From NCBI GenBank assembly GCA_052244495.1, contig JBQPXH010000002.1: DNA of 64,000 bases; one strand, written 5' to 3'. Positions 16,379 through 24,895 of this stretch are shown in pieces. This DNA comes from Cereibacter_A sp052244495 (GTDB lineage: Bacteria > Pseudomonadota > Alphaproteobacteria > Rhodobacterales > Rhodobacteraceae). Numbering within the stretch: position 1 is the stretch's first letter; the number at the start of each line of letters is the position of its first letter. Made by a program: the position numbers and the translations under genes. The notes under the pieces are model-generated. The model was given only the letters and a program-made list of their open reading frames with translations, did not search any database and was not told the DNA's origin.

Positions 16379-19370
16379 CACACCAGGCCCCCGCCTCTTC
16401 GGCCTGCCGCCGGGCGTCGACTTTCCCGCGGCACTGGTGCGTGGCCTGCGCGCGCGCATGGCGGGTGCCGTGCCCGAGGCCATGGCGCGGGTCGAGCTTT
16501 ACGTCAACACGCAGCGGATGCGGCGGCGGGTCACCGAGCTGATGACGGCCGAGGGCGAGGGCTTCCTGCCGCGCATCCGCCTCGTGACCGAGCTGCCGCC
16601 GGTGCCGGGCCTGCCGGCCCCGGTCCCGCCGCTGCGCCGCAGGCTCGAGCTTGCGCAGCTCGTGGCCCGGCTGATCGAGGCGCAGCCCGACATCGCGCCG
16701 CGCTCGGCGCTTTTCGATCTGTCGGACAGTCTGGCCGAGCTCATCGACGAGATGCAGGGCGAGGGCGTGCCGCCCGAGGCCATCGCGCGGCTCGATGTGG
16801 CCGACCATTCGGCGCACTGGCAGCGGACGCAGGCCTTCATGGCGATCGTGGCGCCGATGTTCGGTGCGGACGCGCCTGATGCGCAGGCGCTGGCGCGGAT
16901 GGCGGTCGAACGGATCGCGGCGCGCTGGGCCGAGGCGCCGCCCGATCATCCGGTGATCGTCGCGGGCTCGACCGGCTCGCGCGGCACGACCAGCCTCTTC
17001 ATGCAGGCGGTGGCGCGGCTGCCGCAGGGCGCGCTCGTGCTGCCCGGCTTCGACTTCGACCTGCCCGCCGCGGTCTGGGAGGGGATGGACGACGCGCTGA
17101 CGGCCGAGGATCATCCGCAGTTCCGCTTTCACCGGCTGATGGGCCTCGTGGGCGTGGGCCCGGCCGAGGTCGGCCGCTGGACCGACGAGATCCCGCCCAG
17201 CCCGGCGCGCAATCGGCTGATCTCGCTCTCGCTCCGACCCGCGCCCGTCACTGACCAGTGGCTGACCGAGGGCCGGCACCTCACCGGGCTTGCCGAGGCC
17301 GCGCGCGGCGTGACGCTCATTGAAGCGCCGGGGCCGCGGGCCGAGGCGCTGGCGGTGGCGATGATCCTGAGGAAGGCCGCCGAGGAGGGTCGCCGCGCGG
17401 CGCTCATCACCTCGGACCGGGGGCTCACGCGGCAGGTGGCGGCGGCGCTCGACCGCTGGGGGATCGTGCCGGACGATTCCGCGGGCAAGCCGCTCGCGCT
17501 CTCGGCGCCGGGGCGTTTCCTGCGCCATGTGGCCCGACTCTTCGGCCGGCGACTGACGGGCGAGACGCTGCTCACCCTGCTGAAGCACCCGCTGACCGCG
17601 ACCGGCGCGGACCGTGGCAACCACCTGCGCTGGACGCGGGATCTGGAGCTGCACCTGCGCCGGAAAGGGCCGCCCTTCCCGGCGGCGGCCGATCTCGTGC
17701 TCTGGGCCGGGACGCGGCCCGCGGACGGGGTGGCGGACTGGGCGCGCTGGCTGGGCGGGCTGATCGAGGGGCTCGACGCGGCAGGCCCGCGCCCGCTCGC
17801 CGATCATGTGACTTCGCATCTCGCGCTGGCCGAGGCGCTGGCCACGGGGCCCGCGGGCGCCACGACGGGCGAGCTCTGGCTGAAGGAGGCGGGCGAGGCC
17901 GCGCGCGCCGCCGTCGAGGAGCTCCGCCGCGAGGCGCCGCATGGGGGCGAGCTGACCCCGGCCGACTACACCGACCTCTTCGACGCGATCCTCGCGCGTG
18001 GCGAGGTGCGCGAGGCGGTGCAGGCCCGGCCCGACCTGATGATCTGGGGCACGCTCGAGGCGCGCGTGCAGGGCGCGGATCTCGTGATCCTCGGTGGGCT
18101 GAACGACGGGACATGGCCGCAGTTGCCGCCGCCCGATCCGTGGCTCAACCGGCAGATGCGGCTGAAGGCCGGGCTTCTTCTGCCCGAACGGCGGATCGGC
18201 CTGTCGGCGCATGACTACAGCCAGGCGGTCGCCGCGCCCGAGGTGGTGCTGACCCGTGCCACCCGCGATGCCGAGGCCGAGACGGTGCCCTCGCGCTGGC
18301 TGAACCGCCTGATGAACCTGATGAGCGGGCTGAAGGCGGGAGGAGGGCCGGAGGCGCTGGCCGGGATGCGCGCGCGCGGGCGCGACTGGCTGGACCTCGC
18401 CGCGGCGCTGGAGCAGCCCGCGACGCCGGTGCCGCTCGCCGCGCGACCCGCGCCGCAGCCCCCGGTCTCGGCCCGGCCAGAGCGGCTGGCCGTGACGGGC
18501 ATCCGCACGCTGATCCGCGATCCTTACGCGGTCTATGCCCGCCATATCCTGCGGCTCTATCCGCTGGACCCGCTGCACCGGGCGCCGGATGCGCGGCTGC
18601 GCGGCTCGATCTTGCACCGCATCCTCGAGGCCTTCGTGAAGGACCGCGCGCCGGGGGGCGACCGCCCCGGCGAGCGCGCGCGCCTGATGCGGATCGCGGA
18701 GGCGGTGCTGGCCGAGGACGTGCCCTGGCCCGCGGCCCGGGCGCTCTGGCTCGCGCGGCTCGACCGGGCCGCCGACTTCTTCCTCGAGACGGAGGCGGCC
18801 CATGCCGGCACCCCGGTCGTGCTCGAGGAGGAGGGGCGGGTGGATCTGACGCCCCTGCGCTTCACGCTGACGGCGAAGCCCGACCGGATCGACGTGCTGC
18901 CGGACGGCCGGCTCCATATCCTCGACTACAAGACCGGAACGCCACCCACCAAGAAGCAGCAGGAGCAGTTCGACAAGCAGCTCCTCCTCGAGGCGGCGAT
19001 GGCCGAACGCGGCGGCTTCCGTGGCCTCGGGCCCGCCGAGGTGGCGCGGATCAGCTACATCGGCCTTGGCGCCAGCCCCAAGGTCGAGAGTGTCGAGACC
19101 GATGCGGCGCTCCTCGGGCAGGTCTGGGAGGGGCTTCACGCCCTCGTCGGCCGCTACATGCGGCGCGAGCAGGGCTATGTCTCGCGCCGCGCCATGTTCG
19201 GCGAACGCTTCCCGGGCGATTACGACCATCTTGCGCGGTTCGGCGAATGGGAGATGAGCGACGCGCCCGTGCCCGTGCCGGTAGGGGCCGAGGCGCCGGA
19301 CGAGGGCGCAGGCTCCACCGAGGCGGGGACGGATCGCGACAAGGGAAGCTGCCCGGAGGATGCCGCATGA
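16371..19370 (+). CDS. addB: double-strand break repair protein AddB
   Basis: A 999-residue protein of the alphaproteobacterial AddB family, subunit of the AddAB helicase-nuclease that resects double-strand breaks for RecA loading. Its C-terminal PD-(D/E)XK nuclease has LHILDYKTGTPP with the catalytic D-x-K, and GSILHRILEAFVKD is the preceding nuclease helix. The middle contains inactivated-helicase-like segments such as LVILGGLNDGTWPQLPPPDPWLNR. The start is ATG 16371, overlapping murU by 8 bp. An antisense frame of 992 codons exists opposite this gene and is discounted as a GC-codon shadow. Confidence 0.94.
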   Translation: MFDTPGPRLFGLPPGVDFPAALVRGLRARMAGAVPEAMARVELYVNTQRMRRRVTELMTAEGEGFLPRIRLVTELPPVPGLPAPVPPLRRRLELAQLVARLIEAQPDIAPRSALFDLSDSLAELIDEMQGEGVPPEAIARLDVADHSAHWQRTQAFMAIVAPMFGADAPDAQALARMAVERIAARWAEAPPDHPVIVAGSTGSRGTTSLFMQAVARLPQGALVLPGFDFDLPAAVWEGMDDALTAEDHPQFRFHRLMGLVGVGPAEVGRWTDEIPPSPARNRLISLSLRPAPVTDQWLTEGRHLTGLAEAARGVTLIEAPGPRAEALAVAMILRKAAEEGRRAALITSDRGLTRQVAAALDRWGIVPDDSAGKPLALSAPGRFLRHVARLFGRRLTGETLLTLLKHPLTATGADRGNHLRWTRDLELHLRRKGPPFPAAADLVLWAGTRPADGVADWARWLGGLIEGLDAAGPRPLADHVTSHLALAEALATGPAGATTGELWLKEAGEAARAAVEELRREAPHGGELTPADYTDLFDAILARGEVREAVQARPDLMIWGTLEARVQGADLVILGGLNDGTWPQLPPPDPWLNRQMRLKAGLLLPERRIGLSAHDYSQAVAAPEVVLTRATRDAEAETVPSRWLNRLMNLMSGLKAGGGPEALAGMRARGRDWLDLAAALEQPATPVPLAARPAPQPPVSARPERLAVTGIRTLIRDPYAVYARHILRLYPLDPLHRAPDARLRGSILHRILEAFVKDRAPGGDRPGERARLMRIAEAVLAEDVPWPAARALWLARLDRAADFFLETEAAHAGTPVVLEEEGRVDLTPLRFTLTAKPDRIDVLPDGRLHILDYKTGTPPTKKQQEQFDKQLLLEAAMAERGGFRGLGPAEVARISYIGLGASPKVESVETDAALLGQVWEGLHALVGRYMRREQGYVSRRAMFGERFPGDYDHLARFGEWEMSDAPVPVPVGAEAPDEGAGSTEAGTDRDKGSCPEDAA

Positions 19371-19398
19371 GACGCCCTGCCACCTTTGAGGCCGGCCG

Positions 19399-22300
19399 AT
19401 GAGCGGCCTGAGAGACGAGGCCTCCGAGCGTCAGGTGCAGGCCGCCGATCCGCGCGCCTCGACCTGGCTCTCGGCCAATGCGGGCTCGGGCAAGACCCGG
19501 GTGCTGACCGACCGGGTGGCGCGGCTGCTGCTCGACGGGGTCGAGCCGCAGCGCATCCTCTGCCTGACCTATACCAAGGCCGCCGCCTCCGAGATGCAGA
19601 ACCGGCTGTTTCGGCGGCTGGGCGAATGGGCGATGCTCGACGATGCCGAGCTGCGCCACGCGCTCGATGCCCTGGGCGTAGCCGCCGTGGGCCACGAGGT
19701 GCTGGCGCAGGCGCGCAGGCTCTTTGCCCGCGCCATCGAGACGCCGGGCGGGCTGCGGATCCAGACGATCCACTCCTTCTGCGCGACGCTGCTGCGCCGC
19801 TTCCCGCTGGAAGCCGGGGTCTCGCCGCAGTTCACCGAGCTCGACGACCGCGCCGCGCGCCTCCTGCGCGAGGAGATCGTCGAGGAGATGGCCGATCGCA
19901 TCGCCCCCGACGTGGTGGCCGATCTGGCGCGCGCCTATACGGGCGAGGATTTCGGCGCGTTGGCCGAGGAGGTGGCGCGCAATGCCGCGGGCCTCCTGCC
20001 GCCGCTCGACGCCCCTGCCTGCCGGGCGCTCTACGGGGTGGAGGGCGGCGAGGCCGCGCTGCTGGCGCAGGTCTTCCTCGGCGGCGAGGAGGAGTGGATG
20101 CCCGCGCTGATCGCAGCGCTCGAGGCGGGCTCGGCGAACGACCAGAAGGCTGCGGCGAAGCTGCGGCTTCTGTCCTTCGCGGCGCCGACGACCGCCACGC
20201 TGGCCGGGCTCGAGGGGGTGCTCCTGACCGGCGCCTCGGCCAAGGAGCCCCATACCGCCAAGCTCGGCAGCTTCCCGACCAAGGCCACGCGCGGGGCACT
20301 CGGTCCGCTCGCCGACCGGCTCGATGCTCTGATGCGCCGGGTCGAGGCCGCGCGCCCCGTGCGCTGCTGCCTGCTGGCCGCCGAGCGGGCGCGATTGATC
20401 CATGCCTTCGCGGGCGTGTTCCTGCCGCTCTATCAGGCGCGCAAGGCCGCCCGCGGCTGGCTCGATTTCGACGATCTGATCCAGCGCGCCAAGGGCCTGC
20501 TGACCGACCCGTCGGTCGCGCAATGGGTGCTCTTCCGGCTCGATGGCGGGATCGACCATATCCTCGTCGACGAAGCGCAGGACACGAGCCCCGACCAGTG
20601 GAAGGTGATCGAGCTGCTGGCGCAGGAATTCACCTCGGGGCGCGGCGCGCGCGAGGTGGAGCGGACGATCTTCGTCGTGGGCGACAAGAAACAGTCGATC
20701 TACTCGTTCCAGGGGGCCGATGTGGCGGCCTTCGACCGGATGCGGGCCGAGTTCGGCGAGCGTCTCGCGGGCGCGCGGCGGCGGCTCGAGGAGCTGGACC
20801 TGCTGCATTCCTTCCGCTCCTCGCCTGCGATCCTGCGGCTGGTGGACCTCACCTTCGACGAGCCCCGACGGCAGGCGCTGGGCGGCGAGGTCCGCCACAT
20901 CGCCTTCCGCAGCGACATGCCGGGGCGGGCCGAGCTCTGGCCGCTGGTCGAGGCCGCCGAGGAGCCCGAGCCCGAGAACTGGTTCGATCCGGTGGATCTC
21001 GTCTCGGACGAGCATCACGCGGCGCGGCTCGCGCGGCAGGTGGCCACCCGCATCCGCGCCATGATCGAGGCGGGGGTTCAGATCCCGCAGCCGGGAGGCT
21101 TCCGCCCCGTTGCGGCGGGCGATTTCCTGATCCTCGTCCAGCGGCGGTCGGACATCTTCGGAGAGATCATCCGGGCCTGCAAGGAAGCCCGCCTGCCCAT
21201 CGCCGGGGCCGACCGGCTGAAGCTCGGGGCCGAGCTTGCGGTGCGGGATCTCTCGGCGCTGCTGGCCTTCCTTGCCACGCCCGAGGACGATCTGTCGCTC
21301 GCCGCCGTCCTGCGCTCGCCGCTCTTCGGCTGGACCGAGGGCGAGCTCTTCGATCTGGCGCACGGGCGCGAGGGCTATCTCTGGCGCAGGCTCTACGACC
21401 GCGAGGCGGCCCATCCCCGGACGGTGGCCATCCTGCGCGACCTGCGCGATCAGGCGGACTTCCTGCGCCCCTTCGACCTGATCGAGCGCGCGCTGACGCG
21501 TCACGACGGCCGCCGCCGGCTGCTTGCCCGGCTGGGCGAGGAGGCCGAGGACGGGATCGATGAACTGCTGAGCCAGGCGCTCGCCTACGAGCGGACCGAC
21601 GTGCCGAGCCTCACGGGCTTCCTGACGTGGCTCCAGACCGACGAGGTCGAGGTGAAGCGGCAGATGGAGACCGCGGGCGGGCGAATCCGGGTGATGACGG
21701 TTCACGGCTCGAAGGGGCTCGAGGCGCCCATCGTGATCCTCCCGGACACGGCCGATCGCAAGCCGCGCGAGCATGACGAGCTCTTCACGCTGGAGGGGGG
21801 CGCGCGGGTCTGGAAGACGCCCGCCGCGGACAGCCCGCCGCAGATCGCCGCCGCTCGCGAGGCGCGGCGGTCGCGCGACGCGGCCGAGAACCTGCGGCTG
21901 CTCTATGTGGCCATGACGCGGGCCCAGTGCTGGCTGATTGCGGCGGCGGCCGGCAAGCTCGAGTCGGGCGGCGCCTGGCATGACCTGATCCGGCAGGGGA
22001 TGCAGGCGGCAGGCGCCGAGGAGCGCCCGGATGGCAGCCTGCTGCTCGAGGAGGGGGCCTGGCCCGCGCCCGCGCCCTCTGCTGCCCCGGCCGCGGTTGA
22101 GCGGCCTGCGCTGCCCGACTGGGCGCTGCTTCCCGCCGTCGTGCCACCGCCATTGCCGAAGCTGCTCTCGCCGTCGGATCTGGGCGGGGCCAAGGCGCTG
22201 CCCGGAGACGCGCAGCCGACCGAGGTTGCGCTCGTCCGTGGATCCGCGGTCCATCTGCTGCTCGAGCATCTGCCGCTCCATCCGCCGGAGGAGTGGGAGG

Positions 22301-22716
22301 TGGCGGCGCGGGGCCTCCTGCCCGATCTCGTCGACCTGCCTGAGGTGCTGGAGGAGGCGCGAACCGTTCTTGCTGCCGAGGAAATGGCCGAGGCTCTGGT
22401 GCCCCATGCGCTTCTCGAAGTGCCCGTGACGGCCGAGGTGGCGGGGCGGCGGCTCCATGGCACGATCGACCGGCTGGTGGTGGAGCCCGACCGTGTGCTC
22501 GCGGTCGATTACAAGACGAACCGTGTGGTGCCAGACCGGCCCGAGGACGTGCCCGAGGGCATCCTGCGCCAGATGGGCGCCTATGCCGAGGCACTGGCGC
22601 AGATCTACCCGGATCGGATCGTCGAGACGGCGGTCCTCTGGACGCGGACAGCGCAACTGATGCGGCTGCCGCGCGATATCGTGAGGTCGGCCCTGGGTCG
22701 GGCCACGACAACTTGA
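19399..22716 (+). CDS. addA: double-strand break repair helicase AddA
   Basis: A 1105-residue UvrD-family helicase with a C-terminal nuclease. Walker A is SANAGSGKTRVLTDRVARLL, Walker B LVDEAQDTSPDQW, and VVGDKKQSIYSFQGA and MTVHGSKGLEAPIVILP are helicase motifs III and V. The carboxy-terminal AVDYKTNRVVP carries the PD-(D/E)XK D-x-K. Together with AddB it resects DNA ends and is the alphaproteobacterial counterpart of RecBCD. ATG 19399 (MSGLRDEASERQ) lies 28 bp after the addB stop. The 1201-codon frame on the opposite strand is a shadow. Confidence 0.96.
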   Translation: MSGLRDEASERQVQAADPRASTWLSANAGSGKTRVLTDRVARLLLDGVEPQRILCLTYTKAAASEMQNRLFRRLGEWAMLDDAELRHALDALGVAAVGHEVLAQARRLFARAIETPGGLRIQTIHSFCATLLRRFPLEAGVSPQFTELDDRAARLLREEIVEEMADRIAPDVVADLARAYTGEDFGALAEEVARNAAGLLPPLDAPACRALYGVEGGEAALLAQVFLGGEEEWMPALIAALEAGSANDQKAAAKLRLLSFAAPTTATLAGLEGVLLTGASAKEPHTAKLGSFPTKATRGALGPLADRLDALMRRVEAARPVRCCLLAAERARLIHAFAGVFLPLYQARKAARGWLDFDDLIQRAKGLLTDPSVAQWVLFRLDGGIDHILVDEAQDTSPDQWKVIELLAQEFTSGRGAREVERTIFVVGDKKQSIYSFQGADVAAFDRMRAEFGERLAGARRRLEELDLLHSFRSSPAILRLVDLTFDEPRRQALGGEVRHIAFRSDMPGRAELWPLVEAAEEPEPENWFDPVDLVSDEHHAARLARQVATRIRAMIEAGVQIPQPGGFRPVAAGDFLILVQRRSDIFGEIIRACKEARLPIAGADRLKLGAELAVRDLSALLAFLATPEDDLSLAAVLRSPLFGWTEGELFDLAHGREGYLWRRLYDREAAHPRTVAILRDLRDQADFLRPFDLIERALTRHDGRRRLLARLGEEAEDGIDELLSQALAYERTDVPSLTGFLTWLQTDEVEVKRQMETAGGRIRVMTVHGSKGLEAPIVILPDTADRKPREHDELFTLEGGARVWKTPAADSPPQIAAAREARRSRDAAENLRLLYVAMTRAQCWLIAAAAGKLESGGAWHDLIRQGMQAAGAEERPDGSLLLEEGAWPAPAPSAAPAAVERPALPDWALLPAVVPPPLPKLLSPSDLGGAKALPGDAQPTEVALVRGSAVHLLLEHLPLHPPEEWEVAARGLLPDLVDLPEVLEEARTVLAAEEMAEALVPHALLEVPVTAEVAGRRLHGTIDRLVVEPDRVLAVDYKTNRVVPDRPEDVPEGILRQMGAYAEALAQIYPDRIVETAVLWTRTAQLMRLPRDIVRSALGRATTT

Positions 22717-22774
22717 CGCGGAGACGGCCGGTACTTACCTTTCCTGCAAGCCCTACGGATCAGGAGAATTGAAT

Positions 22775-23095
22775 ATGTCCACCGTTCCCGTGACGGACGC
22801 CACCTTCGACACCGAGGTGCGCAAGTCCGACGTGCCCGTCGTCGTCGATTTCTGGGCCGAATGGTGCGGCCCCTGCCGGCAGATCGGCCCGGCGCTCGAG
22901 GAACTCTCGAAGGAATATGCCGGCAAGGTCAAGATCGTGAAGGTCAATGTCGACGAGAACCCGGAGAGCCCGGCGATGCTCGGCGTTCGCGGCATCCCGG
23001 CGCTCTTCCTGTTCAAGGACGGGCAGGTCGTGTCGAACAAGGTCGGCGCCGCGCCAAAGGCCGCGCTCGCGAACTGGATCGCCACGGCCCTCTGA
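22775..23095 (+). CDS. trxA: thioredoxin
   Basis: A 106-residue classical thioredoxin with the active site WAEWCGPCRQIGP and the conserved cis-proline in VRGIPALFLF. It is a cytoplasmic disulfide reductant for ribonucleotide reductase, peroxiredoxins and, in phototrophs, regulatory targets. ATG 22775 (MSTVPVTDATF) is preceded at proper spacing by CAGGAG (22761-22766); a TTG at 22769 is in frame but less likely. It lies 58 bp after addA, with a clear terminator downstream. Confidence 0.97.
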   Translation: MSTVPVTDATFDTEVRKSDVPVVVDFWAEWCGPCRQIGPALEELSKEYAGKVKIVKVNVDENPESPAMLGVRGIPALFLFKDGQVVSNKVGAAPKAALANWIATAL

Positions 23096-23119
23096 GTCGT
23101 TCGGCTGTGGTCCGGCAGG

Positions 23120-23141
23120 GGCGCCTTCGGGCGCCCTTTTC
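23120..23141 (+). terminator. Rho-independent terminator of trxA
   Basis: A 7-bp GGGCGCC/GGCGCCC stem with a TTCG tetraloop is followed by TTTT, 25 bp past the trxA stop. A typical intrinsic terminator. Confidence 0.85.
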
Positions 23142-23292
23142 AATCTTGAGGCCAGCTATCTGGACGCGATCTTCGGGTGACGAAGCTGACCCTGCCGGTC
23201 GCCACGTCCGAGGTCACGACCCGCACGGCGATCCGTGTTTCCCCTGCTCGCGTGCTGAGGTTCCCGCCGAGGCAGGATCCGTGACCGCGCCG

Positions 23293-24201
23293 TCAGAAGT
23301 GCCAGCCGTGACGTGTGAGGCGGGCCGAGATCCGTGCCTCTGCCTCGGGGGCGCCGGCGTTGATCGTGTTGCACTGGAAGAACCAGTAGAGGTAGCGCTC
23401 GTGGTCGGGGACCGCGCCTTCAGCCAGGCCGAAGGCCTTCGTCACCCCGTCGCGGGGGACCGAACCCGCGATATGATGAAAGTCGATCCCGGCGAAGAGG
23501 ACGACCGGCTTGCGCAGGAAATAGCCCGTCAGCGCGACCGAGGAATTCTGCGTGACCACGAGATCGCAGGCCGCGAGCAGGGGAAGCGGATCGGTCCGCC
23601 CCACCCACAGCCGCGGATACCGCCGCATCAGATCCTCGAGCGCGTGCAGCTCGGACGGGCCGTAGTGCTCCTTCGGGTGAAGCGTTGCGCGGATGGGGCG
23701 AGGGTCGTGTTCCAGCACGGCGTGAATCATGGCGATCGGGCTCATGGACTGGAACGACCGGTGCTCGCCCAGCCGTCCCTGCAGCGGCATGAAGATGAAG
23801 CCGTCGCGCGACACGGTGCGCTCACCCAGAAGGCGCTTGAGCCAGCGCTGGTAGAAGGGCCGCGCCGCCGCGGGATCGACGGTGGCGGGATCGAAGGGCG
23901 TCTGCGCCACGTCGAACCACCAGCGCTCGTTCGTGGCCTCGATCTGCCAGAAGGGGTAGTGATAGGCCCGCCGGAGGCAGAGGCAGCGCGGGCCCACCGG
24001 CTCCTGCATGTGAAAGAGGCTCCACCCCTGGCGGCGGGCAGGGTCGCTCAGCTCCTCGGGGGCATCCGAATGAATCGCGAGCCGGATGCCCTGCGGTGCC
24101 ACCGCGGCGCCGATCCGGTTGACGATGTTCACCTTCCCAGCGGCTGCATCCTCGCGCATGGGAGACGGCAGATAGATGTTGAGAACGCGGCTGTGCGGCA
24201 T
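23293..24201 (-). CDS. uncharacterised protein resembling capsule/Kdo-type glycosyltransferases
   Basis: A 302-residue soluble protein without signal or membrane segment. The C-terminal half has a glycosyltransferase-B-like nucleotide-sugar site: LLAACDLVVTQNSSVALTGY followed by FLRKPVVLFAGIDFHHIAG, very like KpsS/capsule-polysaccharide-synthesis proteins. FIFMPLQGRLGEHRSFQ would correspond to the preceding inter-domain block. A GGGGAAAG site precedes ATG 24201. It is a single minus-strand gene between trxA and hslV, oriented away from hslV. Donor and acceptor cannot be inferred, and the family call is moderate. Confidence 0.6.
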   Translation of the reverse strand: MPHSRVLNIYLPSPMREDAAAGKVNIVNRIGAAVAPQGIRLAIHSDAPEELSDPARRQGWSLFHMQEPVGPRCLCLRRAYHYPFWQIEATNERWWFDVAQTPFDPATVDPAAARPFYQRWLKRLLGERTVSRDGFIFMPLQGRLGEHRSFQSMSPIAMIHAVLEHDPRPIRATLHPKEHYGPSELHALEDLMRRYPRLWVGRTDPLPLLAACDLVVTQNSSVALTGYFLRKPVVLFAGIDFHHIAGSVPRDGVTKAFGLAEGAVPDHERYLYWFFQCNTINAGAPEAEARISARLTRHGWHF

Positions 24202-24289
24202 CTTTCCCCTTCCGGCTTCACCGGACCATGCGCCAAGAAGGCTAAGGCGGGCTTAACGGCGCTGCCAGAGTGACGCGCCGTCGCTCGGG

Positions 24290-24319
24290 TTGTGCCTCTC
24301 GGGGAGGGGCTCCATATAG
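24290..24319 (+). promoter_or_regulatory. candidate heat-shock (RpoH) promoter of hslVU
   Basis: TTGTGC (24290-24295) and CCATATAG (24312-24319) are separated by 16 bp, 19 bp upstream of the hslV start. The -10-like CCATAT resembles the rhodobacterial sigma-32 pattern, and hslVU is classically under heat-shock control. The -35 match is only partial. Confidence 0.42.
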
Positions 24320-24337
24320 GCGCAAACGGAGGGTTTC

Positions 24338-24895
24338 ATGGCAGAAGACAGGTTTCCCGGCTGGCACGGCACGACCATCCTTGCCGTGCGCCGCGGTGGC
24401 GAGGTCGTCGTCGCGGGTGACGGGCAGGTGAGCCTCGGCCAGACGGTCATCAAGGGGACGGCGCGCAAGGTCCGCAGGCTTTCGCCCGGCGGGCAAGAAG
24501 TGGTGGCGGGTTTCGCGGGATCGACCGCCGACGCCTTCACGCTGCTCGAGCGGCTGGAGAAGAAGCTCGAATCCGCGCCCGGCCAGCTGGCCCGCGCCTG
24601 CGTCGAGCTGGCGAAGGACTGGCGCATGGACAAGTACCTGCGCAACCTCGAGGCGATGCTGATCGTGACGGACGGCGAAACGCTTCTGGTGATCACCGGC
24701 GCGGGCGACGTGCTCGAGCCCGAGCATGACGTGACCGCCATCGGTTCGGGCGGAAACTTCGCGCTGGCCGCCGCGCGCGGCCTGATGGCCACCGAGCTGC
24801 CGGCCGAGGAGATCGCCCGCACGGCCATGGCGATCGCGGCCGACATCTGCGTCTACACGAACGGCAACCTGACGGTGGAGCGTATCTCGAAATGA
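24338..24895 (+). CDS. hslV: ATP-dependent protease proteolytic subunit HslV (ClpQ)
   Basis: A 185-residue proteasome-like peptidase. The catalytic N-terminal threonine should be exposed by removal of an 11-residue leader, leaving TTILAVRRGGEVVVAGDGQV. GQTVIKGTARKVRRL and GAGDVLEPEHDVTAIGSGGN are standard HslV blocks. Two HslV hexamers stack with HslU hexamers to degrade misfolded and regulatory proteins. GGAGGG (24328-24333) precedes ATG 24338. The stop overlaps hslU as ATGA. Confidence 0.97.
   Translation: MAEDRFPGWHGTTILAVRRGGEVVVAGDGQVSLGQTVIKGTARKVRRLSPGGQEVVAGFAGSTADAFTLLERLEKKLESAPGQLARACVELAKDWRMDKYLRNLEAMLIVTDGETLLVITGAGDVLEPEHDVTAIGSGGNFALAAARGLMATELPAEEIARTAMAIAADICVYTNGNLTVERISK

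Noticed and set aside
16251..22656. Long minus-strand frames of about 992 and 1201 codons opposite addB and addA
   Set aside because: They mirror the real helicase-nuclease genes codon by codon, are Arg/His/Pro/Gly-rich, lack any family motif, and arise from high third-position GC in the true genes.
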